Numbered from the stretch's first letter, positions 1 through 15,591 are shown. The stretch is 64,000 bases of DNA from Phanerochaete sordida (GCA_019973155.2 BPQB01000033.1:186001-250000); one strand, 5' to 3'. Notes: a model not told the origin generated them from the letters alone. Translations and numbers: made by a program.

Positions 1-1616
1 ACCAGTTCCTGCCCACGGCCAAGAGGATGGTGTACCGCGCATGGGACATGAGCCACGCATACAAACAGAAGACGCAAGATGTCATTGGGTACCTCGAAGT
101 GCGTCGCGCGTCCGTCGTGTCTCGACCGTTTTTGCTCACCGCTATCGCTTAGGACATTGCGGAGGAGAGCATCATGATGACGGGCTTCTTCCACTCGGGT
201 GCGGAGCCCTACAGCCATTTCGTCCGGAACGAAATCGAGTACCAGTATGCCCGCTGCTTGAACGCTGTCTTCGCCTTCTGACCGCGGCCTACAGAACGAC
301 GGGCACGTACATTCCGTGGCGCAGCCGCATGCTCCTGCAGAACGGCATCTGCCGCACGAATTGCGTCGACTGTCTCGACCGCACGAACGCGGCGCAATTC
401 GTATTCGGGAAGCGTGCGCTCGGGCACCAGTTGTACGCGCTCGGCGTCGTCGACTCGCCGAACCTCGCCTTCGACAGCGACGCGGTGAACATGCTCACGG
501 AGATGTACCACGACCACGGCGACAGTATGTGCCTCGCCTCCCTCTCGACGCCCGCGCACTGATCCCCGCGCAGCGCTCGCGATGCAGTACACCGGCAGCG
601 CGCTCGTGAACCGCGTCGAGACGTACCGGCGCATGCCGCACTGGAACAGCCACTCGCGCGACATCATCGAGAACTTCCGGCGCTTCTACGCGAACTCGCT
701 GCTCGACGCGGACAAGCAGGCCGCGATCAACCTCTTCCTCGGCATCGCCGCGGACCGCACCGTGACGCACGTGCAGCGCGGCGGCTACCGCAGCTGGTTC
801 CGCAAGGAGCACCTCGAGCCCGCGTACGACCTCGACGAATGCGAGCGCGGCATCCAGCAGTTCATGCAGGAGCGCGGCGACTTCTGGGTCGAGTATTACC
901 GGCCGCTGCTCTTCACGAGCCTGGGCAAGCATTTCGTGTATTCGATGAATAGCACGTTGAAGCTGCCTGGGTGGGTCCGGAAGCCCCTTCTTTGCTCGTC
1001 TATGCTGATGCAGGATCTTGTTTGCAGGAAGAACGCGCATGACGTCGACCCGTACAGAAACCCGAGCCCCTTCATGCCGAGGCACACGGCAGCGCTTCAT
1101 CCTCCACGGTACGTCTTCATCCCCTTCAATGACAGACGGGACGCTGAGAGGCCCCGCAGGCTCATGGACGGCGTGCGGCGCTGGATCAGCTCGGGCTCGC
1201 CCACGAGCCGCAAGAGCACACACATCGAGCCGTGGAACGCGCCACAGTCCAAGGCCTCGAAGACAGAGCTCAAGCCGGACCGCACCTCGACGGAGTTCAT
1301 CGCCGCCGCGCTGCTCGACCCGAGCGTGCCGCCCGAGGAGGCGGCCGAGTACGGCGCGTACGTCGCGCAGTGCACGCAGCTCTCGCGCGCGCCGCACGAG
1401 TCCGCCGCGCGCAAGGACCAGCGCACGTACGACGCCGCCGTCGCGCTCGCCGCCTCCGCCGCGGACCCCGACGCCGCGCCCGCGCGCGACCGCGACGTCG
1501 ACACGTACGCGCTCTACGTCGAGCGCGGCCGCCCGTTCGTGTCGGACGTCGTCGCCGGCAAGGAGCGCCTGCCCGTCGCGTTCGACTACGAGAAGTGGCT
1601 GGGCGGGGTCGCGTGA
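1..1616 (+). CDS. FIG4-like SAC-domain polyphosphoinositide phosphatase (5' partial)
   Basis: C-terminal part of a Sac-family lipid phosphatase; the 5' end lies outside the window and the frame opens at base 3. The catalytic CX5R signature is visible as [12 protein letters not shown] (about 357-389), followed by [15 protein letters not shown], typical of the FIG4/SAC branch that dephosphorylates PtdIns(3,5)P2 on endosomal/vacuolar membranes as part of the FAB1-VAC14-FIG4 complex (family knowledge). Introns that restore the frame: 99-152, 245-294, 525-573, 971-1027 and 1109-1159; the last two are multiples of three and also read through. After splicing the 525 donor, the protein runs [16 protein letters not shown], as expected for the family. 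The tail after about 1200 is Ala/Asp-rich and less conserved. It ends at a TGA at 1614-1616. The SAC assignment is firm; FIG4 rather than another SAC protein is likely. Confidence 0.85.
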
Positions 1617-2771
1617 GTGGGCGCCGTTCGCATGTTGCCGTACTGGGATTCATCTGGAATGTACATCGTGACGGTGGCAATCCAGAATGCGCCGTAGATG
1701 GTGCCGTGAAGGACGCAAAGGAGGGAGCAAGGTTGCTGCACGCAGCTGTGCGCACCGCACGTCGAAGTGAACAGTCTTTCGACGTTGGCAGGCGTATGCT
1801 CGCACCTTGGACGACGGCCGGGATCTTCTGAGCCTTCGAGGAGCTGCGACCTGGTTGGCTTTTTCCAGAACGCTCACACGTAGACTCGCTCGTCAGCCTC
1901 TCGTAACCCTGGCTTCTGCTCTCACAGGTATGCAGAGGACTTGAACTCAGTTGGGATCTTTTCCTCATCTTTTTGCAGGAGAGGACGAAGATGCCAGAGC
2001 CGCAGCGAGCGGATGAGCTAGACCGTGACTTCAGGCTCGTCCAATCTTTACATTTGAGCTGTCTTCTACATTTGACCGGATACCCCTGCTCACCCATTGC
2101 TCTTTCTAAGATGCAAGAGGACCGTGTCGTCGTATCGTCACCTTCCTGCGCGGCATGTATATCTCTGTGGGCCGTTGCTTCCTCACGATGGAGGTGCGAT
2201 CGTGACGATGACATTCTCGACGCTAGCGTGGACATCGCGGCGAGAAAATTGCTCTGTTCTACCTATATCTTTGCGAAGTTTGGATCGTATTGCAGCCAAT
2301 TCACTGATAAGTGAGTACACCCTCGTGGATAACATACGCGGATTTTCTGGTAACCGTTGCCCCCGTACTAGGACTCGAAGCAGAACCAATCGCATCTTGC
2401 TCCAGTAGTATGACCCGGTGCGGAGGTTGCGGTGGAAACGAATCGATACCATGCTGAATGACTGGGCGAAATCGTCCGTGATTGTGCCCTCATGGTCCTC
2501 AGAATTCATAAACAGAATCTATTTCAACGACATTTCTCAACAATTCCGGAAACGCGACCTCGAGGCTCGCAGCCGCGCGCGCGAGCATCTCGAAACGTGA
2601 CCTACAGGCCACATCCAAACAAAGCTGTTTGGCACCCCCAGCACAAAAGGTTGCGGGCCTCCTCATGTTTGTCCATCTTTCCTCCACCGACAAACCATGT
2701 TCAACCACGACCTCAAAGAGAAAAGGGTACGCCCCACCTCCCTTTGAATTTTCGTGGTTAATTGACATGAC
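1617..2771. other. intergenic region, no gene seen
   Basis: No frame of convincing codon use or recognisable domain was found on either strand. It holds the 3' flank of the SAC phosphatase gene and the upstream region of the next gene. Open frames on the minus strand here (for example through 1297-2235) are mirror frames of the GC-rich phosphatase exons. Confidence 0.5.
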
Positions 2772-4378
2772 ATGGAAAATCAGATGCCAGGGCCCGTTGA
2801 TCGTCCACCATCTGCGAACGACAATCCTGGAACAAGTAGCGTCGAGCCGACCGCGTCAGCGGTCCTGGATGGATCTACCAGAAGGAATACGAAGCCGTCC
2901 ACCAGTAATGCACCGACCGATGATCGACAGGGGGTTATCGCAGGAGGAGCTTCGCGTCTGGTGACGTCTCCTACAGTGTCTCCACCAGGACTGAGCGAGT
3001 GGGAAGCATATAAACGTTCTAGCGGGAGGGGCCTTCCGATTTCGTCGCGTACGGCTGCCGAAAAGAAAGTGATCGCGCCGGCGCCGGCGCACAAGAAGGA
3101 AGCCTCAGCGCCCCAGGCCGCCACCCGCAAGAAGTCTCGCAGGCCGTGTCAAAAATGCGTCGAGGAGAAGCCCGTCGGAGGCGCGGACGCGAAGGCAGCG
3201 CAGCCCTCACCCAACATCGAGGCCACCGCTGCCACAGGCGCCCTGCCGCCAAGATCCCGTAAGTCCTCGTGTGGCCTCTCAACCAACGCGACCTGACGAT
3301 TTATCCCCTGTAGCCATCGATGCGCAGTCTAATGCTGCTAGTACGTCCACGTCCACGACCACACGCTCCGCGCCGTCGCCAAAGGCTCGGGCCTCAGGAA
3401 GCGAGTCACCTCCAGCCCAAAGCGGGTTCCAATTTATCGATTGCACGCCGGGGCCGAACTGCCCCATAGCGAGCCTGCGCAATGTTGGGAAGCGGGAGGC
3501 TCCAGAGGAAGGTTCGCCGTCCGTCCGACCATCCGTCGAGAGTACCTATCGCTCACTGCCCACTTTTGTTTTCCAGATGACCCGCAGCCTGCGCCACAGT
3601 CCGAGGCGAGCGCGCCTCCGAGGAAGAAACGTGAGCAACCATCTCTTTCACCAAGGTGTCTCTATTGATATATCCAACCATACTAGGTCGCGTAACACCG
3701 GAGAAGGCGGCGAAGAATGCTACGGACGCCGCTCCAGCTGCGAATCCGACAACACCATGCGATACGAAGGGCAAGGGAAAGCGGGCCGAACTTGCCACGG
3801 TTCCAACGACAGACGTGCACACGAGCTCGACCGACAGTCGCGCGTCGAGCTCTGCGACCACCTCCCAAGTGGGTGCGAGTCCTGCAGAGGCAGCCTCTCC
3901 AGTCGGGGCATCTTCCAGCAGAGCCTCACCCTACGCAGGACCTCATTTTCCAGCAGAAGCAGATGTTCTGGGGAACTTTCCCTACCTTGCTGCTGGTACG
4001 GCTCCTGGCGACTCGTCAACCAGGCTGATTGCCCCGATCAAGCCTGCAGTCGTAGGACAGTTGCAGCCCAGGGATTTTCTCTCACCTCTTCAAGATTTCT
4101 CGTACTCGCTCATCGGCACGTCTTACCGTCCTCACGAGACTGCCTATGCGAGCAGCCACTTCGCTGTCGCTGGCGTATCTTCGAGTGCCTCCACTTCGCA
4201 AGATCGCCTACCGATCCGCACGCAGCTGGTCTTGCCCGCACGGGCCATCGGCGAGATCGACATCCTTCCTCTGTCGGCTGCCAAGCAGGCATCTGCAGTT
4301 GACCGCTCGGGAATGCGGGATGACCAGGATGACGATTACAGCGCGCTCTTCGGCAGCGACGACGCCTCTTTTGACTAA
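2772..4378 (+). CDS. hypothetical Ser/Ala/Pro-rich protein, four exons
   Basis: A spliced frame chains cleanly over four exons: 2772-3258, 3314-3511, 3577-3630 and 3687-4378. The introns of 55, 65 and 56 nt all have canonical GT-AG ends, and phase is kept at each junction. The product (about 476 aa) is mostly low-complexity and probably disordered. Ordered-looking spots are a basic CxxC segment (RRPCQKCVEEKPV), a FIDCTPGPNCPIASLRNVGKR-like patch at the end of exon 2, and an acidic C-terminus ending DDQDDDYSALFGSDDASFD. The basic stretches (RKKSRRP, PPRKKRR) could act in nuclear import (inference). I do not recognise a family. The start is the first ATG of the frame; an upstream exon cannot be excluded. 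Confidence 0.65.
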
Positions 4379-4580
4379 TATGCTCGCCCTGCGCGCAGCT
4401 GCATTCGGCCGCATGCCTAAAGCGTTACGATATTCGCCTTATCCTGAATGAAATAAGATTTTACGCAGCAGCTGCGCCGGCGCGTCAGTGAGCCCTCGTG
4501 AGAATGTGTCTGCCTATCCTGCCTGAAGTGGAGTCTATCGTTCTCTCATCCGCACCACCATCTCCTGAAGTTGCACCAGC

Positions 4581-6644
4581 ATGCCCGGTATCACAGACAT
4601 TCCGGTAGAGATCTTCCTCCACACCTTTCTTCAGTTGCTTCCCATCCCCGATCTCCTGAACCTGGGAGCGACCAGCAAATTCTTCTACATCACGACCTCC
4701 GACGAATTATTCTGGAAACAGAAGTTGCAAGAGGATTACAATTTTCCAGTGACAGACACCGCTAGAGCCTCGGGATGGAAGTTCATCTATAAAAGCCTGT
4801 CCGACCCTCAGCTGTTTGTTTGGGGGTACGCCAAATTGTCTCACGCTTCGCGTGTAATTACTCATCATCGATCAGCGAGAACACCAGTGGCAGGTTAGGG
4901 ATGAGTCCTTACGACCTGCCTCAGGATCTCTCGAATGCTGTTCCGTTTCCGATAAGGCTGACTATACCTGGGATACACATAACCAGCCTCGTGGCGGGTG
5001 GATTGTAAGTTTAGCGCACGATGCTGAGTGTACTGCCCTAACGTATAGTAGGTCGTTCCACGCAATTGATGTAAAAGGCCGTGTTTTTGTCTGGGGCACG
5101 TATAACTTAAACAGCTCCATCAGCTGACTACACTAACCGCGTTTACAGGTACACTGAGAGGTCAGGGCTACAACGTCTTCGGCAACGATCGCCTTCGGTT
5201 TCGTGAAGGTTTCTCCAATCCGTGCGAGACTGCCAGAGCACCTATGCGTCTCGAGCTACCCGCAGCTGTCAGGCACATAAGGTACGTACTTCGTCGAGAA
5301 CGTGGTACAATTACCAAGGGAACTCACGAAAGCCAGCTGTGCAAGATTCTGGAGTGCAGCTTTGGACGCGGACACAAACGTGGTCACGTTTCTGTCCTGG
5401 GGGCGTCCCTTTGTCCTAAGGACGCCTCTCCTGGACAAATCTTCACCCAGTACGACCCCGATCCAAGTTGAATGCGGATGGGAGCGCTTGGTTGCTATTC
5501 TCACGCAAAGCGGCCGTGTTCTTGTATACTGGCCTGTTCGTGGGAAGATGCGTGAAGAGATCCGCCGTGTCAACGAGGCACTGGACGAACTCGGCGATAT
5601 CACGAAAGCCTACGTGTCCAAAGATCATCCCCAGGTCATTCCGTGTCATGTATGGGATATGGAGCGTGTCGAGCCATGTCAACTTCCGGATATACCTGAG
5701 GACCTCCCACACCTCGCTGGTGCGGGTCTCGATCGTGACCTGCTGGACGAAGAGACTCAAATCATCAAGCTTGCTGCTCTGGATCACGTCCTGATCGGAC
5801 TGACGAATAAAGGCCATGTTTTGAGGTTCAACCGTCTTGAAGACGAGGCTACCTACCGACACGGGCATTGGGAATATGTATGTCGGATTTCTCGCTTTCT
5901 CGGGATGCCTTGCTAAGGCTTGGCCTAGCTGCCGTACTTCAGCGAGCTGGATAAGGTCTCTGAGCATCCAGTTTTCTCCGTCGGGCGGCTGGCCCCTCCG
6001 AGCAAGATGCATATCACGCATGTACGTATTTCTAGCGTTGGAACTTAATCATACTAATCGAGAGCTGTAACGCCAGGTCTCAGCGAGCTTCGAGACATTC
6101 ACTGCGTATTCCACGGGTCCTGAATCCGTAGTGCTAATGAGCCGAACACAGACGTCGAATTTGGGAACGCAGACTCTTATGCAGCCGCATCTCAAGCCCA
6201 CCATCATCCCTTCCCTCCAATATCGCAACGTCATTTCTGTGCTCCTAGGCGATTACCACTACGGCGCTCTTACTGCAACTGGCAAGCTTTTAACATGGGG
6301 CGCATTTTCGAAGGGCGCCCTTGGACTCGGAGATCCAGCAAACATAGATGCCGGTCAACCTGGGGGATACCACGTGAAGAAGCAACACCCGACGACGTGG
6401 AGACACAGGAGACTGGAGGATGATGAATCTACGCCTCCGGATGTCCGTGATCCAACCGAGGTGCACTTTAACCATGGTACAGAGCACAAGGGCAAGCACG
6501 CCCATGTTTTTGCGGCTGCCGCAGCTGGATGGCACATGGGTGCATTGGTCATTGATCTTCAAGTGAGTCCAAAACTTACCAATCCATACAAACATCGTTG
6601 ACATACATGTCTAGCAGGACGCAAGCGAACGAGATAGCTTGTAG
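4581..6644 (+). CDS. F-box protein with RCC1-type repeats (SAF1-like)
   Basis: The N-terminus (MPGITDIPVEIFLHTFL then LLPIPDLLNLGATSKFFY and ELFWKQKL) is an F-box, the SKP1-binding element of SCF ubiquitin ligases. Downstream, RCC1/BLIP-II-like blades appear as FVWGYAKLS, GRVFVWGTLRG, LTQSGRVLVYW, LTNKGHVLRFNRL and LLGDYHYGALTATGKLLTWG. This F-box plus RCC1 order matches yeast Saf1-type SCF substrate receptors (family knowledge). It is multi-exonic: small introns lie near 4852-4885, 5005-5051, 5100-5150 and 5280-5330, others near 5877 and 6020-6075, and the last is 6565-6617. The final exon is only 27 nt and encodes DASERDSL before TAG at 6642-6644. Internal splice sites are approximate except the last. 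A role in targeted protein degradation is inferred from the domains. Confidence 0.8.
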
Positions 6645-6705
6645 TCATTCAAAATTCCACTGTGCATGTGCCGTGCTTGTATACCGCGGGCCCGATATTA
6701 GAAGC

Positions 6706-9158
6706 CTAGTCTCTACTCTGTTCACTTGTGCTATACACAACCACTACGCGCTTGCGCGGGATACGTGCAGGAACAGTGCTGTAAGATGAACTAAATGATC
6801 CTTGTCTGAGTACCTGCAATGCCTCTCTTCCCTTTACTTCGGTTCTCTCAACCACTTCCACAATAAGCCATCCGAGACGAAAGAGCTGGACCAAATAATA
6901 TGGTGAATGTGAATGGATGGTTCCGCAGATGTTTCCGGCCACCCGAAACCTGACATCAGATTCTGCAGATGCCATGCTGCCAGTCCAGTTGATAGAAAGC
7001 GCGACTTGATCGCTATCAATGGAGAGCACATCCTCATCGGTACTGGTGGAGACTTCGTCCTCGTCGTCATTGACAGAGAGCGCATCTTCGTCGCCGCTGA
7101 CGGAGAGTTCGTCCTCATCGTCATTGAGAGAGAGAGCGTCCTCGTCGCCATTCATAGAGGACACGTCCAGATCTTCATCAACGGAGAGCACGTCCTCATC
7201 GGCGTAGGCATCTTCGTGGGCTCTTGCGCCCTGCACAATGAAGCAAGGGCCGACAACGTCAACAGTGTGGTAATAAGTGGCGGGAGTGCCCAATGCAATG
7301 TTTTCGTTCACTGCGCGTAAGATTTGCTCCAAGTCGTCCTCGTGAGATACGTGATAGGGGGAAATCGAGCTCCGATCTTCGAGCAGTTCTCCCCAAAGCG
7401 GCCACATATTTGAGCGATGAGGGTAGCGGAGTAGGTGCCAAAATGCGAGAGAAGTTCGCAGATGGGGGAGTAAGTGGTCGAACAGCATGCGCCATGCTTG
7501 CTCTGGAGTGGCACCTTCGCTGTAGACTGGGAGCGTGGGACACTTGAGCATGTATGCAAGGCTCGACACTCTGTCGAGCTCAGTCGTACAATACCGATCT
7601 CGCAAAGTGTTCAGTGCGAAATCCAAGAAATAGGTGACGACGTCGCGCTCTCGCCGCGGGCACGCGCGATCATGATACGATCGGAAGAATCTAATGGCTT
7701 CCAGTGATGCCGCGCCGGTGAGCCCGCCGGGCAGCCAGGCCTCAGTTCCTTCTTGAACGGTCCACACACGATTGATCCAGTGGCGATCAGAGTTGAGCAC
7801 GGATGGGGATGGGTCGAAGGGAAGCCCGAGGCCGTTGAAGTATGTGACGCATATTCGGTAGGGATCGGAATAGACGTAGCCGATGGTGGGCACATCTAGG
7901 CCCCATTCTGCGCGACGCTGCTGCTCGTCCTCATCTGAGCCGCGCTGACGAAGACACAGCACGTCCAACCAGACATACTCCGCGCCTAAGTTGAGCAACT
8001 CGACTCGCACGTGCTCGAGGGTCGTATCGCGAGGGATGGGCACAGGCCACTTACGGCCATTGATCGGGGTTTGGACGGAGATGCGAGCCTCGTCGGCGAC
8101 CCAGCTATGCGACACGGTCCAGACGGTCTCGGGAATGTGCTGCGGAAGACTGTTAGGAATGGTGTGGAATGGGAGGACTCGGTTGCTGTACAAGTCCCAG
8201 ATTCGTCGGGGAGGAACAGAGGCGTCCCGGATGTAGGAGGCCTTCCAGTTGACTGCATTATGCCGAAATGTCTCGTCGAGCTCTCGTCGAGTCTCCATCT
8301 CCACAACCAACTTCGTGAAGTCGCCTTTCCAGCGGCGGCGAAGGCTTCCATACACTTGGCCGAAGTCGCGCGATGAGGACAAGAAGTGCTTGAGGCAACT
8401 TCGCAGACCGGGGCGGTGAATGGAATAAGTGGTGCCCAGGATAGTATTTAGCTGTACAAGCAGTTCGGCAGGGCTCAGCTCCGTGCAAAGCGTGTTGGCG
8501 ACCTCATCGGATAAGACACCGCGGCCGAAATGAACCCATTGCAGAGGTACCGCGGATCGAAATTCCGGCCTCAGGGTGACTAGATCCTCCTGAGAGTAGA
8601 ATCGGAAGAGAGCCGTCTCATCGACAGTTCCAAGCTCCGCGATCTTGACTACTCCCCATGTGAGGTTACGGGAAGCGAGCGCAGGATCGAACGGCGGCAG
8701 AGTAGTGGCCATCAAGTACGCGGGGCCGCGCAGCGCGACGTGCTCTGGAATGTGCACCGTTTCCGCGCCGTCTGTGGGCCACGGGGGGCCGTCGCAATCG
8801 ATAGAAATATCTTGGAAATGAAAGGTCCATGGCTCCTAAATGCAAGTGAGAGGATTGAATGACCAGAATATAACGCTCAGCCAGGATGCTTACAGGTTCA
8901 GGCTCTTCCTCGGATCTCGGATTCGATTGCTCATCGAGACTCGAATCACTATCGCCATTCTTGCCGGTGAGTGCGTACTAGTTGAGAGTGTGAGACTGGA
9001 GAGTCCACGTGAGTCGCACCGGAGTCACTCACCCATTGCATCCTAAGATCATCATCATCCTCATCTACATCGGGTTCACTGTCACTCTCCTGGCTCCGGC
9101 TCATCATGCTTTGCACTGATTCGCACGTGAGATTGCGGTCCAGGGTGTCGAAAGACAT
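6706..9158 (-). CDS. HET-domain (heterokaryon incompatibility type) protein
   Basis: The large 3' exon carries a HET domain: WTVSHSWVADEARISV, then AEYVWLDVLCLRQRG, DVPTIGYVYSD, CVTYFNGLGLPFD and HWINRVWTVQEGTEAW. These are the conserved blocks of PF06985-type proteins that trigger non-self or stress responses in fungi. Two small upstream exons splice in phase: one ends at the donor near 9033 (DDDDLRMQW), the next encodes NGDSDSSLDEQSNPR-type acidic sequence and ends near 8895, and the large exon begins at about 8837 after a TTTAG acceptor (EPWTFHFQDISIDCDG). The start at 9158 (MSFDTLDRNL) is a choice; an in-frame ATG at 9182 and a possible further 5' exon (9222-9357) are alternatives. The C-terminal third contains a long acidic tandem repeat, then a basic tail. 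No transmembrane or effector domain was recognised. Confidence 0.75.
7012..7205 (-). repeat. in-frame acidic minisatellite in the HET-domain gene
   Basis: About ten imperfect 18-24 nt units encode acidic peptides of the type DEDALSVNDDEDE / DEDVLSVDED. Unit length is a multiple of three throughout, so the frame is kept and the array can vary in copy number without breaking the protein. Confidence 0.75.
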
Positions 9159-9568
9159 GCTGGATGTTGCAAGGCTCTTCATCGAAATCAGCAAAAATAT
9201 TGCTTGAGTTTTGGCTGCGACATACGAAGACTTGCGTTGGATCTCGAGTATCCTCTTGAATGGACTGCAACACGGTCGTTATGAGGGGCACTGGAATGTA
9301 TGGGCAACAAGGGCTTGGTCGTCGTTGACGACGAAGACGTGCAGACTCAGATGGCATCCTGCAAACCTTGATAAAGCCTGATGTTCATACTTGAAGAGGA
9401 ATGTCGCGCGCCTCAGCAAGCGTTCACCGAGGCTAGTGATTCAACTGTCCAGTACATTGTTGATGCATTCGCTAAAATAGAGACACTACTGCGTGTGACA
9501 CCCTGAGATTAAGAAGACAGCAAACTAGATGAGAGACTCTAGAGGACGCGGACAGGACGTCAACGGAT

Positions 9569-12232
<2,664 letters not shown>

Positions 12233-13397
12233 CGTGTGGTGAGGGAGGGACGGGGAGGAGAAGGTCGAGGATGTGGGGAGGTGAAAGTGAAGATGGGCGC
12301 CAATTCTCGAAAACCGCCATCTGCTGTGTCTTGGGCGCTTAACTGTAAGTCATTCTTTCGCTCCCGCCACAGCGACCTGTCCGCTTGGGATGTGGCGGCC
12401 TTTCTGGCTCGCCTGTGGCTTCGAATGCAGCGGCAAAAATAGAAAGTCTGAGGTGATGCGTTATTGAGGTGTGCTTTTCAGGCTTCTTTCCTTTCGCTAT
12501 GACCTGCGTGCCATGGACGCGAGGGCATCATGACCGAGCGGTGAGCGCATCTTCCGCTCGCTCCGTCCATCTGTACTGTTATATGATACTCATATATATA
12601 TCTGACAGGTAAGCTACAGCTTTGCCTTTCCTGGCAGCTAGATGTGGGCCGCGGCGCGCTCAGAGTGCTGCAGAGGGTCGAACGAGCGCAGTAAACTGAA
12701 CTTTAGCGTTGCCATTGACGGTCAGAGTACCGCACATGATGCCTCTCTAGCACCCAGGCTGTACCAGCTTCACGGCTCCCTCTCCGTAGCCCGAGCTCAG
12801 CCGGGCTCTGCTGCTGAATTAAGGTCGGCATATCGCCGAGGGATAGCGTCTTCTGGGCGCCGCCATACGACAGCTGGACGAGCAGGATCACGGCCGTCGG
12901 GTACATGCCCTGGGAGTACTCGTGAGCATGACGCCAGCCATACGCGACGGAACACACCAGCAAAAGCTGTTGTAGTTTGACGGCGTAAACATTGCTTAAC
13001 TCCAAGCCAATGGTACAGCTTTATGGTTTAGGTGTCTAAGACGCATTGCCAGCAGGTGCACGGATTGATGGATTCGAATGGATAGCTGCCACATCCTATG
13101 CAACGATTTGCGTACCACACCGTGACTGTTGATATTCGCAGGACAGATCGCCGCCACATTTCGTCTCCTGTTGTGTCAGCGAGGCATCTGCTGTCTGTGG
13201 GATCATGCGTCGACATTTCGACGCCAGAATGTAATGGCCAAGCCCGAGGGGCAACGAAGGACGCCCAGGACTCGGAGGGCATCGACAGTCCTCGACGCAA
13301 CAGGTCAAACGCGCATCAAGCGCCATGAGGCCCCGACACCATAAACTCGATTACCGACATGGATACTTAGGTACACAGCACAAAAAAAGTACTGCCC
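12233..13397. other. intergenic region, no gene seen
   Basis: About 1.2 kb between the PRP43 start and the 3' end of the next minus-strand gene. It contains the PRP43 promoter region and an AT-rich patch with TATATATA near 12,591-12,601. No open frame has recognisable content. Confidence 0.5.
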
Positions 13398-15591
13398 TCA
13401 TTTCGCCTTCACACCCCCAGCCTCGCCCCCGCCCTTCCCAACCTCCCTCGCCCCCTCCCCCGCCAGCCGCGCGAGCCGCGCCTGCTTCTCCGCCTTCGCC
13501 TGCTTCTCCCGCGCGCGCCGCTTCGCGCGCTTGCTCTTCTCCTCCGCGGCCGGCGCTGCAGGCTCGCGTGCAGGCGGGGGCGTGGCGGTTGTGTCGTGCA
13601 CGTCGGAGGGCGTGGCGGCGGCGGGTGTGGTGGCGGATGTGGAGGCGAGGGAGGAGGCGAGGAAGGGCGAGGACGACGCAGAGTCGGCATCGCCGCCGCC
13701 GACAGACCCGCCGTCCGCGTCCCCGCCCCCAACCCCGCCCTCACCGCCGTCCGCACCGCCCAGGGGCTCACGCGCGGCCCTCGGAGGCGGCGCGCACAGC
13801 GCTCGCATCGCGCCGCCCGCCGCGGCGAGCGTTGCGAGGAGCACGTCCGCGCGCCCCGCCTTGTCCTCGAGTGCGTTGTTTTCGGCAGCACGCAGCACAC
13901 CCGAGATCTCTGCGGCGAAATGTGCCGCGCCGTCGCTGCGCTGCGCGCACGCTGTCGCTAGGGCGGCGAGCGCGGTGAAGAGCGGGGCGAGCGCGTGTGC
14001 GGCTGGTGTGGCTGGCGTGGCGGGTGTGGTGGATGGGGGCGTCCTGAAGGTGGAGGCAGGCGGTGGCGCGGGTGTCGGGGCGGGGGCAGGGGTGAGTGGG
14101 TCGTCGATGTACACTGGCGCGACGCGCGGGAGGCCGTTCGCTGGTGCGGCGACGTTCGATACGCGGCGGGGTACAGCTGGAGTGGGCGCGGGTGTGTGGG
14201 CTAGAGGGGGGCGTCAGCGCTGCAACGAGCGTCGGGGCCGAAGAATGGGACGTACCGTGCGGGGACCTCTCCGTGCCGCGCGCCCCAACCGCGCTGGCGG
14301 GCGCGCCAGACGCTGCTGGGGCACCCTCCGCGCTCGGCAGCAGCACAGCGTCCGCCGGGCCGCCACTTGTCAGGCCGTCGCCATCCGCCGCGCCCCGCGC
14401 CCGCCAGCCCTTCACGCTGGTCTCGTGCGGTACGGCGTGCGGGCTTGGGCTGGGCTCGAGGTTCTTCGGAGCGGCGGGCTCGCCTGTGCCCGAAGCAGTC
14501 TGTGCCCGAAGCGCTTGGCGCACGTTGAGCGCGGTCTCCGCCGTCGGCGCCGGCGCAGGCACGATGTGCGGCGGCGCCTCGCGCGAGACCTGCGCGCCCT
14601 TCTGCGCGCCCGCGCCGGCGCGCGCACGCACGAGCGCCGCGAGGTCGTGCGCGAGCGCGCGCGCGACGGGCGAGGGGAGGGGGTGTGCGGGGCGCGGCGC
14701 CTTGGGGTCTGGCTGCGTTGTCCTTGGTGGCGGCGTGCCGGTCTTCTTCTGCCCGGCGGCCTTCTGCGCCTTGGGACCCGCAGGCCGCTGCACCGCGGCA
14801 GGCTTCGCCTGCGCGTCGCGCAGCTCGCGCCAGAACCCGTCGCTGCACCGCACGACGCGCGCCGTCGCGCCGGGGACGGCGGGTGCGCGGGGCGGAGGCG
14901 GGGAGCCCGCGTCGGACACGCGCGTCGCGGAGGACGCGGTCGAGGCGCGGCTCGCCGGGCGGGTGTGTGCGGGTTCCGGGGCAAGATTTGGGGTGGGCTC
15001 TGGGGCGGGTGTGGGGAGGGAGGTGGTGGTGGGTGTGTCGGGCGCGTCGGTCGCGTCGGGCGAGGAGGTAGGTGGGTTGGAGGGCTTGCCTGTGAATTGC
15101 TGAAGCGCGCTGGTGGCATGTTGAGGCGCAGGCGCGACGGGAGCTGGCTGGAACGCTGGGGCCTGTTCAGCAAAGCGCGGGGCGAATGGGGGTGCGAAGG
15201 ACGCTGCTTGGGGGTTCAGGCGCGGCGGGGCGAAGGCAGCGGGCGCAGAAGTGGCGCCGGCAAAGGGAGGCTGCATGGGCGCGTGTATGGCTGCGAGAGA
15301 ATTAGCGTCGATAATAGTAAGTGAGGTGTGGGACGTACGGGTGTGCGTGTCGTGCATGACGCCGGAGGGCCCCGAGGTGTGATCTGTCGCATTGTTGGCA
15401 GCGACCGGCCCGCTGAATCCCTGCGGAGGGAAGTGAGGTGCGTGCGACGGCGGATAGAACCATTGACCAGCGAGATGGTCCTGTGGCGGCAGTGGGCCCT
15501 GGTATCGACCCCATTGGTAGGGGCCTGGGGGAGGGGGTGGAAGAGGGCTAGGATAGCTGTAGGGGAAGTGCTGTTTGGCGGGTTGCTGCAT
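13398..15591 (-). CDS. hypothetical Pro/Ala-rich protein
   Basis: Three exons chain in phase. Exon 1 starts MQQPAKQHFPYSYPSPL at 15,591. A 48-nt intron near 15,291-15,338 has GTACGT...CGCAG ends, and a second intron near 14,200-14,260 has GTACGT...CTCTAG ends. The protein is about 690 aa and dominated by Pro, Ala, Thr and Ser. Two segments look ordered: ARVVRCSDGFWRELRDAQ in the middle, and a helical C-terminal region (APLFTALAALATACAQRS, then AAHFAAEISGVLRAAEN) that ends in a strongly basic coiled coil (KRAKRRAREKQAKAEKQARL). I do not recognise the family; a scaffold or nucleic-acid-binding role would be only a guess from composition. The minus-strand choice rests on start context and canonical introns, since the opposite strand is also open by GC bias. 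Confidence 0.6.

Noticed and set aside
1297..2235. 312-codon minus-strand frame
   Set aside because: It overlaps the well-supported SAC phosphatase exons in antisense and is mostly Arg/Ser/Thr runs mirroring their GC-rich codons.
9082..9357. Upstream open frame as first exon of the HET gene
   Set aside because: A 66-nt intron with good ends exists at about 9156-9221, but joining it to the next exon puts the reader in a frame that stops near 9082 rather than the HET frame; kept only as an alternative.
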